Below the pieces are notes generated by a model, which worked only from the letters and a program-made list of their open reading frames with translations, searched no databases and was not told the DNA's origin. From NCBI GenBank assembly GCA_022432975.1, contig CM039508.1, positions 18,141,330-18,205,329 of the forward strand: 64,000 bases of DNA, read 5' to 3'. Below, one piece after another: positions 35,039 to 48,100 of the stretch. Every line of letters starts with the position of its first letter. Positions within the stretch are counted from its first letter, which is position 1. The stretch comes from Begonia masoniana. Taxonomy: Eukaryota; Streptophyta; Magnoliopsida; Cucurbitales; Begoniaceae. Made by a program: the position numbers and the translations under genes.

Positions 35039-38000
35039 ATGTCCTCCCGTCGCCGGATTCTTCCTCTTTCCTATTCAAACCTTCTGCTGCTGTCGCGGAG
35101 GTCGACGTCGTCTCCTCCTCCTCTTCGAGGTAACGATGCTTTCCTTTATGCCTGCTTCATTCGGTACGAAAATCTTTAAGATTCTTGCCGATGCTAGCTG
35201 AGAGTCTTTCTCGAAATGCATTATAGCGAGATTTTTTGGTAGTTGTATGTTATTTTTTCAATCATTTTAGGAATCTCTGGAGGATTTTGAGAGTCGTTTT
35301 GCAATGCCATATGTTCCGACTTTTTGCATATTTATGTTGTTTGTAGAGGTGGAGTCGTCTTTCATTTGAAATTTCTTTGTTCAGGGGCTATCATTTGAAA
35401 TTTTTGTTTGTTTAGGGACTGTAGGTAGGTGTTGGAGATTTTGTACGTTAGCATCAGCGGAGCAAGCAGTCTTTAACCTCAAGGAAGAAGATAAGGGAGG
35501 TCTAGCAGAGACTTCTAATTTTAATTCTGATGAAATTGCAGCGATTAGAAGCGAATTTAGTGCTGTGAAACAGAGCTTCCTCAAGATTCCAGAAGCTCTC
35601 AAGGCAATGCCAAAGATGAATCCTGAAGGTTATCAATGATTTTCTGGAGTTTCATGATGCTGTAATCTTCACCAATATAATTTTTACCTTGCTTTCTCCT
35701 TTTTTTCTATTGTATAGGAATATATGTGAATAAAAATCTGAGGTTAGACAACATTCAGGTTTGTGGATTTGACTATGATTACACACTAGCACATTATTCT
35801 GCCAATTTACAGAGCTTGATTTATGATCTTGCGAAGAGGCATTTGGTGAATGAGGTTGGTTTTGGCCTATATGATGCAATTGCTTATATTTCGTTGTTTC
35901 TGTCCTTTCATGTGATTATGTTGGTTGTGGCTCTTTCAGTTCAAATATCCTAATTCTTGTATGGAGTTTAAGTACGACCCCTCTTTTCCAATTAGAGGTC
36001 TCTACTACGATAAGCAGAAAGGTTGTCTTCTAAAGTTGGATTTCTTTGGGTCCATTGAGCCAGATGGATGCTTTTTTGGTCGTCGTAAGGTAGGTTACCA
36101 CTCAACATTTTGTTTATAGCATTTTTCTTTTAGGAATGTAGAGCACAGCAGAAGTCTTCCATTTTAAGATAATATTAATATTAAATTATGAATGCTGTTC
36201 AACCTCAATTCATGAAATGATTTGAAGTTAGGTTCCTTTATATGAATAATAATCTGATATGATACACTGCTAAATGTAGGAGAAATTGAGGAGATGTATC
36301 GCTCCTGACATAAATGAATGATTTTGAAAATAGGTTCCTTTACATAATAAATAATAATTTGATATAATAATGCAGCTAAATCGCGAAGAAATTAAGGAGA
36401 TGTATGGCACTCGACATATTGGTCTTGATCAAGCTCGTTCCCTTGTTGTTTTGATGGATTTCTTTTGCTTTAGTGAGGTATTTTTATTCTTCTCATTGTA
36501 TTTTTTGAACTGAAAGTGCAATTCTATACTTGTACCAAAATCTAATACTACGTTGGTTTCTTAGAATTGAGAAGTTTCGCATGAGGTAAGAACATCATAT
36601 GGTACACATTCGCAAACATGTCATGTGATGTTTGAGTGTAGTCAAATTCATTTTCCATTATACCTATGTTCTTCCTGCAGAACTAATGAATAGTAATTAG
36701 TCTGAATTGGTAAATGTTTACCTCAACCTTACAAAAAGATTCTTCTATATCATTCTTTATTGACCTTTTCAACTTGTTTAATACTTATTATGATTGTGCG
36801 AAGTCTTATGAAAGTCTATTATGCTGCAACACGTTTTGAAGGTTTCTAATCATATGATTAGACAGTTGATTTGTTCTATTATGTAGGCATGCCTTATTGC
36901 AGATATCGTGCAACATTTTGTAGATGCAAATCTGGAATTCGATGCTTGTTATGTCTATCAAGATGTGAACTGTGCAATTCAACATGTTCATCGCAGTGGC
37001 CTGGCTCACAGAGAAATAATTTCTGATCCACATAAATATATACTTAAAAATGTTAGTTATTTTTTGCTTGCCAATAATTTTTAAATTATGGAATCATTTC
37101 ATGATAAGATAGCCTTTTGGTTTGGGAAAAGCCATTTTAGTATTTGGTCTTGTACATTAATCTACTTCTTTTTTCTTCTTTAAGACATAGTTTATTTTAC
37201 AGTGGCTGACTATTTCAGGGACAACTATTAAGCTTTCTCAAGATGTTGAAGGAAAAAGGGAAGAAAATGTTTTTGCTAACTAACTCTCCATATTACTTTG
37301 TGGATGGGGGGATGCGTTTTATGCTGGAGGTGAATTTGTGGCACAAACCTTGTTAATTATTTATTTGATTTCTTTATAAGGTTCTAATTTTCTCTAATTC
37401 GAGATATGAGTTTTCCATGTCACCTTATGTGGAAAAAGAAATAATGGAGTCACAAACTTCATTCCGGTGTGAATCTCCTATGTGTCTCTGCCAAAAACTA
37501 AAATTTCAACAGGTCCAAAAATTTGTGTATCTATACAAGAGAAAGATTTATTGACTAATCAATTGATTGGTTTGTTCTTCTCTTATAGTTATTCTTTTTC
37601 TTATTTTGGTGGAAGGATGATGGTTTTAAAGTTTTAGCGATTTATAAGTTACTTCTTTCAGATATCTATCCATAGAGAGGTTTTTTAAAATTGTTTTAAT
37701 GGTCCACTTTTAGCTTATATTTATGATTGTTCAGGATTCTACTGGAAACAGAGATTCATGGAGGGAAATCTTTGATGTTGTAATAGCCAAAGCCAATAAG
37801 CCAGAATTTTACACATCTGATCATCCCTTCCGGTATGTTTTGCTTGGATTTTTTTCCCCTTGTTTAACTATTGCTGTAGACATATCATATGATAAATAAG
37901 GGTGGAAGAATGTTTTCTCATGAACATTTGTTGTTTGGTAACTGTGTTTATATAATTGTTTTCGCTTAGTCTTCCAAGAACATTCAGTTACAAAATAGAC

Positions 38001-41000
38001 CGTAGAAAATTTATGTGTGTCAAGGCTTTTTAAGGCTCATGAGGATAGTAGTTAGAGCATTAAGAAACCCTAGAACTAGGGCATATGCAGTTTTTTTTTT
38101 TTTTTTCAATGATCAATCTTAAAGCTATGATTCACAGTTGATAAACTAAGCTACCGGCTTATTCCGTAGTAAATACAGATATTTGAGTAAATAACGGATT
38201 TAAAAAATCTGAGCTCTGTCAACTGAGTCCTTCATTTTTAATCGCAACAGATCCATTGAATTTTCATTTAGTCTGGAGATAGTCTTCAACTGACTTGAAG
38301 TTTGTTGCTTCAATGACAGTTATGTCAACTTCCAAGTTCCATATATATGGATTTTATTTGCAAAGTATGTGTGGATAACAATTGTGGTTTGCCTCAAAAA
38401 GTTTGAATTTTTTATTTGATGGGGATCATCATTTTTACTTCACTTTATCAAGTTAAATATACCAAGTATATTTTCCTCTCTTTTTACAGTCTGTGGTAGT
38501 TTTATTGGCAGATGTTATGCATTGGGTGAATAATATTTTCTTCTTCCACCTTGTGTTCTGAAACTTCAATGTAGTTGTTATGATACAGAGAAAGACACTT
38601 TAGCCTTTACGGAGGTAAAAATGTTTCTTCCAAATAAGATTTATTACCATGGATGTCTAAAATCCTTCCTTCAAATTACAAAGTGGAATGGTCCAGAGGT
38701 AAGCGCCTATTCATATTTTCATCAAGCTTAGAATGGAACGACTTTGATGGTTCTTCATTTTTATCTGAGCGTGGATAAGTATTTCTTACCTTTGCTAGGT
38801 AATATACTTTGGGGATCACCTATTTAGTGACCTGAGAGGACCATCAAAAGCTGGTTGGCGAACTGCTGCAATCATCCATGAACTGGAGGTATGCCTCCCT
38901 GACACGTGACTCTAAGAAGCTTGCATCCAAATATTCATTTTCATGTTTTGTGATTCTTTTCTTGATGCTTGACACCTTTTCGTGGAAAAGGTGTTCCTAG
39001 TTCTAAGAGTGTTCATTAAGTTCTTTCACTTTTTAATAATCAGTTGGCATTCAAATGATGTGGTATTTAAAGAAACATAAAATATTAAATTAACCTTAAC
39101 ACAATACAAGTTTTAGTTATTGAGAATTTGGATAATTGAAAATAGTGTCAAAGCAAGAGGTTTTGAATTCAAATATTTTTTCTTAACCCATAAAAATTTA
39201 AAGAGTAAAGTACATTGAAAACCATAAGTTAAGGGGTACGGATACTTGTCATCCTATGCCCACGGCGCGTTGTACCAAAAGCAAGAGAAACCAGATTCTT
39301 CTCTTTCCTTTTATGTCCCCATATCCCTTGGGGAGCGTAATAAGGGAATCATATCAACTTGTTCTGACCTAAGGTAAAAGTTCAAGAACTTGAGTCTTAC
39401 TTCATCAGAAGACTTCAATCTTTAAGTTGCTAGAATTTCAAACATGACAAACATTAAAGTTCTTTTTCTGAAATTCAATTCCTACAGATCCCTTATGTCT
39501 TCCATCATTAAAAATAATCGCTCAAACAAAATTTAAGAAAAAAAGTTTATCACGTAACACTAGGCGGTTTGATATTCGTTTTTCAAAAAATTATTGTTGG
39601 AGAACAGGTTTTTTGCGCCTCCTTAGTAGTTCATGGTTTTAGTGGTAGTTTAGTCAATTAAAATGTTCACGTTATATGCATGAGATAAAATTAAGTTCAA
39701 TTTGAGAGCTTAATCTTTTGAAGTTCGTAGTTTTTTAAAATGTCATGCAGCCTTTAGCTTCAAAGGAAAATCCATTCTCAGTTGTTTGTCAAATCTTTGT
39801 AAGACTTGTGCAATTTCACATCTAGTTGTGGGTATTCAGACTTTTATAACGAACTAAAAGAAATGGCTATCATACATTTTTTTTTCTGTGTAATTTCTTT
39901 TTGTTTTGAATGAGACAATGTTAGGAACTGAAATATGTATCTTTTTTTGGTTTTTCTTTGGTTATCTTTTGCAGAATGAAATACGTATTCAGAATGAGGA
40001 TGCATACCGATTTGAACAGGTATAGCTGCAGATTAATAGCCTATCCACTTTTGACTAAAACACATTTTTGTTATTTAAACCATTGGTTGAGATTTTTATT
40101 TCTTTTTTCCAACCCAAAAGTGAGTTCTTTTCTCCTGCATTTTTGTAATTTTGATGCTGAGAACATCAATCTCCTTTTTTATTTTCTTTGGATTCATGTT
40201 ATGACTAAATATTATCTTGCTTGCGCTCACTCTTTTGAGCCACATATCATTAACTCTCCGCTTCCGTTTGCCAAGGGAGGAGCCTTCAAGTCAGGGCCTA
40301 GCTTTTGGTGCCTCTGTATGTTTTATTTGGTTGGAGCAAAATGATCAAAATTTTTAAGACTTTCCCACTTCAGTGGACTATTATCAAGATGAATTTTGCT
40401 ACCCTTGATCACTTTTCCCTTTCTAAACGCTTCAAATCCTTCCTTCAAAATTCATTGTTGAGGACAATTCGGAATTTCCCAAGAGCATCGTTAGCTAGTT
40501 TCTTAGTTTTTAGATGACTTGTTCCCAGTGTTCTTTCCTTTCAGTGTTTGTCTTCTACATGGCACCAGTACTTCTTTTAGAATACGGCATCTTCTGTTTG
40601 TACACCTATCCTCTTGGGGTTTGGCCTTCAATTGAAAGCGAATTTGCTTCTACTAATTTTATTCTTGATTTTTTACCAGAAAAAAAAATGTTGTTGAATT
40701 TGGTCCTTAAACAATTGCTATTTCAAATTAGAGAAATTTTATTATTTCTCTAGCCACCTTTTTCAATGCTATTTTTCATTTAATTTGCTTCCCTGCTCCA
40801 AGAGTCCAATCTCCTTGGTTTTTATATATGTTCATTCGCTTTGCTGGATGCAGGCAAAGTTCCATATAATCCAAGCTCTTCTGGGTAAACTACATGCAAC
40901 GGAAGCTAATAACGAGAAAACTGATGCGTTCAAATCTCTCTTGGGGGAGTTAAATGACGAGAGGCAAAAAGCAAGACATGCAATGAAAAGGATGTTCAAT

Positions 41001-41450
41001 AGTTCCTTTGGAGCCACCTTCCTAACCGATACTGGTCAAGAATCTGCGTTTGCTTATCACATTCATCAATATGCTGATGTATACACCAGTAAGCCAGAGA
41101 ACTTTTTATTCCATCCACCCGAGGCTTGGCTTCATGTACCATTTGACATCAAGATTATGCCGCATCATCTCAAGGTAATCTCAATATTACTAAGAACGAT
41201 GTTATATTTTCCAATTCGATGCACTAGGAAAAAGAATCCGTTGTGGTGAGGGAGTCTGAAATTTATGAACATGTTGCTCGTGTGGGGATGGATTTGCAAT
41301 GGCGTCCTTTGTATTCGTTAAGAGCCTGGGTTGATGCTTTTGTTTTGTTCCTCCAAATTGCTTTTTTTTCCTCACAATCCTTTTTTGTGTGCAGGTTCCA
41401 CCAAGCGTGTTCAGAAGTTAATGGAAGTTGAGCTTTTGAAGGACCAGTGA
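35039..41450 (+). CDS. HAD-superfamily 5'-nucleotidase (NT5DC / cytosolic-II type), multi-exon
   Basis: Predicted to dephosphorylate nucleoside monophosphates; the substrate is not visible from sequence. Exons by GT-AG reading: 35039-35129, 35416-35628, 35718-35854, 35940-36089, 36376-36477, 36887-37051, 37219-37329, 37735-37832, 38575-38698, 38799-38888, 39975-40019, 40854-41174, 41228-about 41345, 41395-41450. Phases agree through exon 12. The N-terminus (MSSRRRILPLSYSNLLLLSR) is Arg/Ser/Leu-rich without acids, a likely mitochondrial presequence; an ATG at 34996 gives another frame into the same donor. Motif I is FDYDYTLAHY (DxDxT, nucleophile Asp), motif II LLTNSPYY, and motif IV IYFGDHLFSDLRGPSKAGWR. 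About 600 residues, normal for plant NT5DC proteins. The only problem is the last intron: no phase-compatible canonical donor is seen before 41395. It is the sole host gene here. Confidence 0.88.
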
Positions 41451-41498
41451 CTTGGATTTCAGAGAAGAAGAAGAGGAGGGGGCCGTGTATGGAATTTT

Positions 41499-41504
41499 AA
41501 TAAA
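41499..41504 (+). terminator. Polyadenylation signal of the nucleotidase gene
   Basis: AATAAA about 50 bases after the predicted stop at 41450, within AT-rich 3' sequence. Confidence 0.5.
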
Positions 41505-42340
41505 TTTAATTGACCCTGTGATAGACATATTATACAAACAAATAGTACAAAATGAAAAGTAAGATTGTCAAATGATTCTTCGTCATCCTTGTCTCGGTTG
41601 AAATCTCTTGCATAATCAAGTAATAGCGTGGGACTTTAAGCAATAATATTTTTTCCCTCTAATTTTATATTTTAATTTAAACCATGAAGTCAAGTTACTT
41701 GTTTTATCAAGTAATTTATTTATCTTAATTATTAATAATATACCATAATTATTATATAAATTTATTAGCAAATCACAAACATGTGTCAAAATATAAGATC
41801 ACATAGTAAATTTGAAGTATAAGCACGTAATTGTTGTTTCATCTAACCTGAATAATTTGTTGCATTGAATTGACAATGATGGGTAAACAGTATTATATTT
41901 AGAAAATCTACGTATTTATTCTAAGTAATGTACATTTTACTTAAATAGAAATACTAAATTTGATAGACTATATTTGGATGCTTAAGATTTTGGGGTTTTT
42001 TGGATTTATTTCATTTAAAATTTGTATCCAAACTCTAAAAGCCAAATTAAATGAAGACAGAATAGCTTGACTATGTTTTATAAGGGTATGTTTTAAATGT
42101 CATGAAAGATTAATGTAGAAATCATTACGTGGACTTCGTGTCCTATCTTGTGTGGGTTAGGGCTTAATTTATGGTTAAGTCTTTCATTGTAAACAAAGTA
42201 CAGTTGTTGAAGAAAAGGATTGGAAGGTGTTTGCCTGCCTGCCCATTAAACAGTAATATATGGTATTTTCAGAAATATGATCTTATATGGTAGAGAAAAT
42301 CTAAATGTAAAAGAGGTTTATGAACCTTGTTATCAAATAA
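41505..42340. other. AT-rich downstream spacer
   Basis: No coding motif or recognised repeat; 3' flank of the nucleotidase gene. Confidence 0.4.
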
Positions 42341-43340
42341 GAAGATAAAGCAGATTGTTGTTGGATTTTGGTCTCGAGGAGAGGGTTTCGTCGTTCGATA
42401 AGAATAGGAGAGTCAAACAACAATGACAATGATAAGATTCAAGGTGTGAAAGGCAGATCAAATTGAAGGACCCATCATAGAACTTGCTATTTTTGTGAAA
42501 AGAGGGGGCACATAAAATTGGAGTGATGTAAATTGCAGAATGAAATTAAGAGAGCTACTGAAAAGGGAAAACAACCGATGATTTCTGTGAAGTTGTCGCC
42601 CAGAAAAAGATAACCACAATAATGAAGATTCTCTAGGTGTATCATAAAGAAATTCAAAGTCAAACAATGATTGGATTCTATATTCAAGTTGTTTGTTTCA
42701 TATGTGTAACAATCGGAGCTGGTTTTTGAAATATGAGACTATTTAAGAAGTTGTTGTGTAGATGGCTAATAATCCACCTTGCAAGATAGTTGGTATTGGC
42801 ACAGTTAGAATTAAAATGTCTGATGGAGTTATCAAGATATTGGGTAATATGCGACACGTTCCAAATTTGAAGAAGAATCTAATCTCATCGAGTACCCTGA
42901 ATTCGAAAGGGTACAAGTACATCGCTATAGGTAAAGTTGTGAAAATCAATAGAGATTCTCTTGTCTAGTTAAAGGGACAAAAAAATTCTGTAAGTTTATG
43001 TGTTGCAGGGTTCTACATTTATTTATAATTAAGGCTGCTAAGTTTGTTAACTTATCCTTTAAAGAATTGTTTGAAAAAATCGAAAGAAATCAAGTTTTTG
43101 AGTGAATTTTAAGTTGAGATTTGGATCTACATTAAAGTTGATATGTCAACTAGCTAAGATGTTTGGGATGATGTTGTCACTACATCATCCTTAGTTTTAG
43201 TTTCATGTCAGAGTACTATCACAAGAGGCAAAACCAAGAGGAAGGTTAAACTTCTATGGCGATATGATGAAACTATCTCAATGGATTATGCATTGAATGT
43301 GTTCAAGATGATGTCATCCAACATATAACATAATTTTATC
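42341..43340 (+). pseudogene. Truncated copia gag-protease/pre-integrase remnant
   Basis: Plus-strand frames encode a CYFCEKRGHIKLE knuckle (about 42485-42530, with a stop before the last Cys) and then VGIGTVRIKMSDGVIKILGN and NLKKNLISSSTLNSKGYKY (42790-42920). These are the conserved copia segments between protease and integrase. A VCVAGF-like pre-integrase end follows, then sequence similar to the minus-strand remnant at 33.0-33.6 kb. Stops and gaps show it is dead. No LTR is attached. Confidence 0.7.
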
Positions 43341-43684
43341 CAATATACAAAAGGCAAGAATTGGGTTTTATTGTCTTCTGAATTTGTCAAACTTCAACCT
43401 CTTCAAAAACAACTTTAGCTTGTAATTCAAGTTAATTCTCCTAAAATAATTCATCTTATTAACATTCCAATTCTGCACACTTAATCGATTATAGAGAGAC
43501 AACATTTCACCCCAAAATTTCAACAGTTTTAGAATTCACCAAAATCATCTAACAACAGAGGAAAAATAACATGGAAGAAGGTTAAATTTTTACATACTTT
43601 TGTCGACACATAATCTTCTATTAGCACCTCAAAGTCCTCTATTTTCAAAACTTTTTAATTTTTTCTAATTATTAAGTTTTACAT
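43341..43684 (-). other. Possible 3' LTR start of the old gypsy element
   Basis: On the minus strand, a purine tract AAGTGAGGGAGAA is followed at 43684 by TGTAAAACTTAATAATT, as at a PPT-LTR junction. I could not match this stretch to the opposite end of the element, so LTR status is unproven. Confidence 0.35.
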
Positions 43685-43689
43685 TCTCC

Positions 43690-43913
43690 CTCACTTAAGA
43701 AATTTCGTCCATCAAATTTAGAACAACTACAGTTGAATCATTGAATAGGTGGGGATACTTAGTCATCATATCATATTCAATTTACCAAGTAGCTTCTATT
43801 TTGCTATGATTTTTCCACTGAACCTGAATCAAGAGTATCTCACGATGTCGTAGAACTCTTATCTTATGATTTAATATTCTTTTTGGCTTTTCTTCATCAA
43901 CTTATTGGATAGG
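43690..43913 (-). pseudogene. Gypsy pol C-terminus (after chromodomain-like region)
   Basis: The minus strand encodes DEEKPKRILNHKIRVLRHRE and then KIEATWEIEYDMMTKYPHLF, the typical end of chromovirus-type pol with the EATWE...YPHLF signature. It is separated from the preceding DPSHVISQ segment (about 45230-45187) by the solo LTR 43919-45181. Confidence 0.7.
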
Positions 43914-43918
43914 CATGT

Positions 43919-45181
43919 TGACATGCCTCAGGTTGCATTTAAAAGATACTTAGTAGAATCTCGTGCTTTATCTAAATTCTCTATTTATTACGTGTTTTTA
44001 TTTTTGTAGGAAAAATTTATGAAGAAGGATTGCATATGGATCGCTTGGAGGAGTCATACTTAGCCCAATGGGAATTTGTCTTCCCGGGCCCTATTTTTGT
44101 AATTTTTATTTTGAACTTATTTGGCATACATTCGCCTTTATTGTAAGGATTTTATAATTGCATTTCATGCATTAGATTGTGTGGTTAGGGTTAGATGTAT
44201 GTTGGTGGATTATGAGTTGAAGAATTTCAACTCAAATATTGAAGGAAAAAGTCTACAACAAATGGAGCCCAAAGGAAGCCATGACCCAAAGAAGAGCCCA
44301 CATTTAAAGGTATAATTTTGCAAGTACAAGAGTTAGTGGCAACATGGATTGATGATATGGCAAGATTCCCTCCATTGATCCATTTAGGCATGACATTCAT
44401 CTCCTCCCTAGGATGTGTGCTTGTTTGCCTTGATCTTGGCCATCCATCCTTTTTCATCCAAGGGCCACTATTCATTCATCCTTATGGAAACCCTAATCAT
44501 CCACCCTAGGATTTTCTATTTAAGCATAGGATTGGTGTTTGTAAACAACTTTTGCTCATTTATAAAATTTCTATTTCTCTACTTCAAGGTGGTTATCCTT
44601 TAGAGTTTTTCCTTGGTTCTTTGAACCAAGTGGAGTAGCCCTCTATTATTAATCTAGCTTTGGGTTGCTAGATTAATTCTTATCTTTTCCCTCACCTTTT
44701 CTATTGGGATTAGGATTGAGGATGAAAACCTAGGCCCTAGGTGGTCGATTTTCTTTGGAAAATCGTTTATCCGAGAGCTTAAACCGTAAGATCGCTCTAC
44801 GGATCCGCCAAAGGTATTTCCATTATTTTCAATTCTGCAACACTTCCACACACACTCTCACCTTTAATTTTCAGCCATCAAACTCACACACTCCACCCTT
44901 TATTTTATTGTCATTTATTTCTTATTATTATCATTCATCACATCACCTTCTCACACACTCTTTCTCTTCATCTATTTCTTTTATTTTTCTTCTCATTCCA
45001 TCCCATTATCATGCATATCATATTCGGCCATCACTAGCACTCACCCTCACCTTATATTTTATTTGCATTTTATTAACATTTTAGCTCTCATTTTCGGCTA
45101 TTTACACAACCACACAACCGAGCACACTCTTGAGTATTTTGTGGGTTTCACACGAACCCTTTTCTAAGGGATTTTGTGTCA
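43919..45181 (+). mobile_element. Solo LTR with CATGT target duplication
   Basis: It starts TGACATGCCTC and ends TTTTGTGTCA, with CATGT at 43914-43918 and 45182-45186. It is the same family as 8960-10449, matching strongly at the start, around TGGGAATTTGTCTTCCCGG, around GGTTAGGGTTAGATGTATG and near the end. No internal region remains. Confidence 0.85.
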
Positions 45182-45186
45182 CATGT

Positions 45187-48100
45187 CAGTTTGAGAGATA
45201 ACATGTGATGGATCAAAAATATACTTTCTCAGCATAGAAACATAAAAAACATTATGTACATAACTCAATTGAGGTGGTAAATTCTAGAAGTGGGCGCGGT
45301 CTGGGTTGGTCTGGTTCTGAGCCCAAACTGAAGTTTTGGAATTTTTTTTCTGAATCCCGGAACTGGCAATGGGAGGGACTGGTACCGAACTGGGATCGGA
45401 CCAAAAATGGTCTCGGTTCCTCCCACCAAAATTACTATTTTTTTTACTTTAAAAAAAATAAATTTTTTCAATCCAATCCATCCAAAAATGAAATCCGATC
45501 TTCAACCAGCAAAACCATCGCGATAGTTGGAAGAGAAAAACTCAGATTTGCTCATACCTTCGAAGATCCAAAGTCTCAAAAACAATATCCAGAATTCTCA
45601 TATGTTGTAATCGGTTTCAAGTATTCCAATAGAAAATTTATGACATAAAAATTAGAGGCGAGGCGAACCAAGGGGAGGCGACCAGGCCAGCGCGAGCAGA
45701 GGCGGCTTAAGCGAAGGCAGCACGAGCAGAGGCAGTGAGCAAGTTAAGGCTTCTGAGTAGTGAGGTCTGCCTCTGAAGGTTGAAGATTTGGAAAGTGAAA
45801 ATTCAAAGCCTAAGTTTAGAATTTTTTTTTTTAAGAGTTCGATCCGGTCCAGTTTTTGGGATTTTGAGACCGAGGACAGGACCGAAATCGGTGGGAATCC
45901 CGGCCTGAGGATCGAAACCGGACCGAGGACCGAAGATCCAAGACCGAAACAAGACCAAAACTGATGGTCCGGCTCGGTTCTCGGGTCGGTTCTGCCCACC
46001 CTTAGTAAATTCAAGCGGTAAGCCAGCAGACCAACTCTCTCAATAATTTGAAAAGAGCCCACATATCTAGGAGCTAATTTACCTTTCACTCCAAAATGGC
46101 TTATACCTCTACGTGGTCGAACTTTCAAAAATACAAAATCGTCATATTCAAATTCAACTTCTCTTCTCAGAAGATCTGTACAACTTTTCTAACGACTCTA
46201 TGTTCTCAGTCATTCCTTAGTCTCTTACACTTTATCATTAGTATCTTGAATCAAATCAGGCCCAACAATAACATGCTCTTTGACTTTATCCCAACAGAAA
46301 AGTGATTTACCCAGCCTTTTATATAAAGCTTCATAAGATGAAACTCAAATACTAGTTTGATAACTATTAGTATAAACAAACTCCACCGATGGTAAATGAT
46401 TCACCCAACTATCTCCAAAATTTAAAATACATGATCTCAACATGTTCTCAAGAATTTGCATAGTACACTCAGATTGACCATTTGTCTAAGGATAATGTGT
46501 GGTACTCAAATTTAGTTCAGTGACCATATATCTTTAAAGGGCTCTCCAAAATTTTGAAGTAAACCACGGATTTATCTAATACAATACTTGAGGGAACACC
46601 ATAAAGATGAACAATATTCTCAATATATAATCTACTAAACCTTGTTAAGAGAAATCCATTCTAACTTGAATAAAATGTGCGGATTTTGTCAATTTATCAT
46701 TGCATCAAATCTCTACACGATTCTCAGCAACCCAGTTACGAAATCCATAGTATTTTTATCCTATTTCTACCATGGGATAGATAAAGGTTGCAACAACCAA
46801 GTTAGTCATTGATGTTTTGCTTTAACTTGCTGATAAATTAAACATTTTGATACACACTCTGTTACATATTGTTTTCTTCAAACCCACCAAAATTGACGCT
46901 TCAAATCATGATACATTTTTGTACTGTCGGGATGAATAGCAAATATGAATTTATGACTTTCTGCTAAAATCGTTTGCCTCAATTCTGAATTAATAGGTAC
47001 AATATCTCAACTTTTGAAAAATAGAGAACCAATTGAGCTGATCATCAAACCGTTAAATTGCTCACTAGCACGAATTTTCTCAAATTTTTGTTTTAATTCA
47101 TCATCGAATTTCTATATATCTTGTTGCAAAAGTGTAGGAGTCGTTATCAAATTAAATACCTAAATTGACTAACTATCCTCCTGATACTGTATTTCAAAGT
47201 CTCCAAAATTTAAATACCATTTCCAAATATTTTTTTCAATATTCCAATACGGCAAAAAAGTGAACAATGAGGATGAGAACTCAAGGCGTCGACCACAACA
47301 TTGGTCTTTCCAGCGTGATACTCCAAAGAAAAGTTGTAATCTCCTATATATTCTATCCATTAGCGTTGACGGAGATTCAAATCTCGCTGTGTAAATAAAT
47401 ATTCCAAACTCTTATGATTCGAAATTATCTCAAATTTAGCACTATATAAATAACTTCGCCAAATATATAGAGCAAAAATAATAGCAGTCAATTCCAAATC
47501 GTAAATAAGATAACTACATTCATGAGTATTTAATTGTCAAGATGCATAGACTATTACTTTATTTTGTTGCATTCGAAAACAACCCAAATCAATTCTTGAT
47601 GAGTCGGTATAAACTACATATGGTAAATTTTCATCGAGTACTGTTAAGATTGGGACAGTAGTCAATCTCCACTTAAGCTCATCAAAAACCATTTGACATT
47701 TATCGTCCTGAATAAGTTTCACATTTTTTCTTGTCAATTGAGTCAATGACATTACAACAGAAGAAAACTTTTTCATGAATCGCCGACAATAACCAGTCAA
47801 ACCCAAGAAACTTCTTATCTCAATAACATTTTTAGGTGGCTTCCAATCTAATACAACCTCGATCTCTATCGAATCTACTGACATACCATCTTGAGAAAAA
47901 ATATGGCCTAAAAATTTTACTTCACTCATCCAAAACTATATTTCTCTCGTTTTGTATATGACTGGTGCTCACGCAATTTCTGTAAGACAAATTTTAAATA
48001 TTTTTTATGCTCAAAGTGAGTCTTTGAATATGTCAGAATATTGTCCATGAAAACTACTACAAACTAGTCGAGCTATGATTGAAAGACTAGATTAATCAAA

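Noticed and set aside
39958..40753. Plus-strand ORFs of 128, 70 and 79 aa
   Set aside because: They lie mostly in intron 11 of the nucleotidase gene, with no motif and T-rich composition.
45652..46128. 158-aa minus-strand ORF
   Set aside because: It is gypsy pol C-terminus fused by chance to hAT-like MITE sequence.
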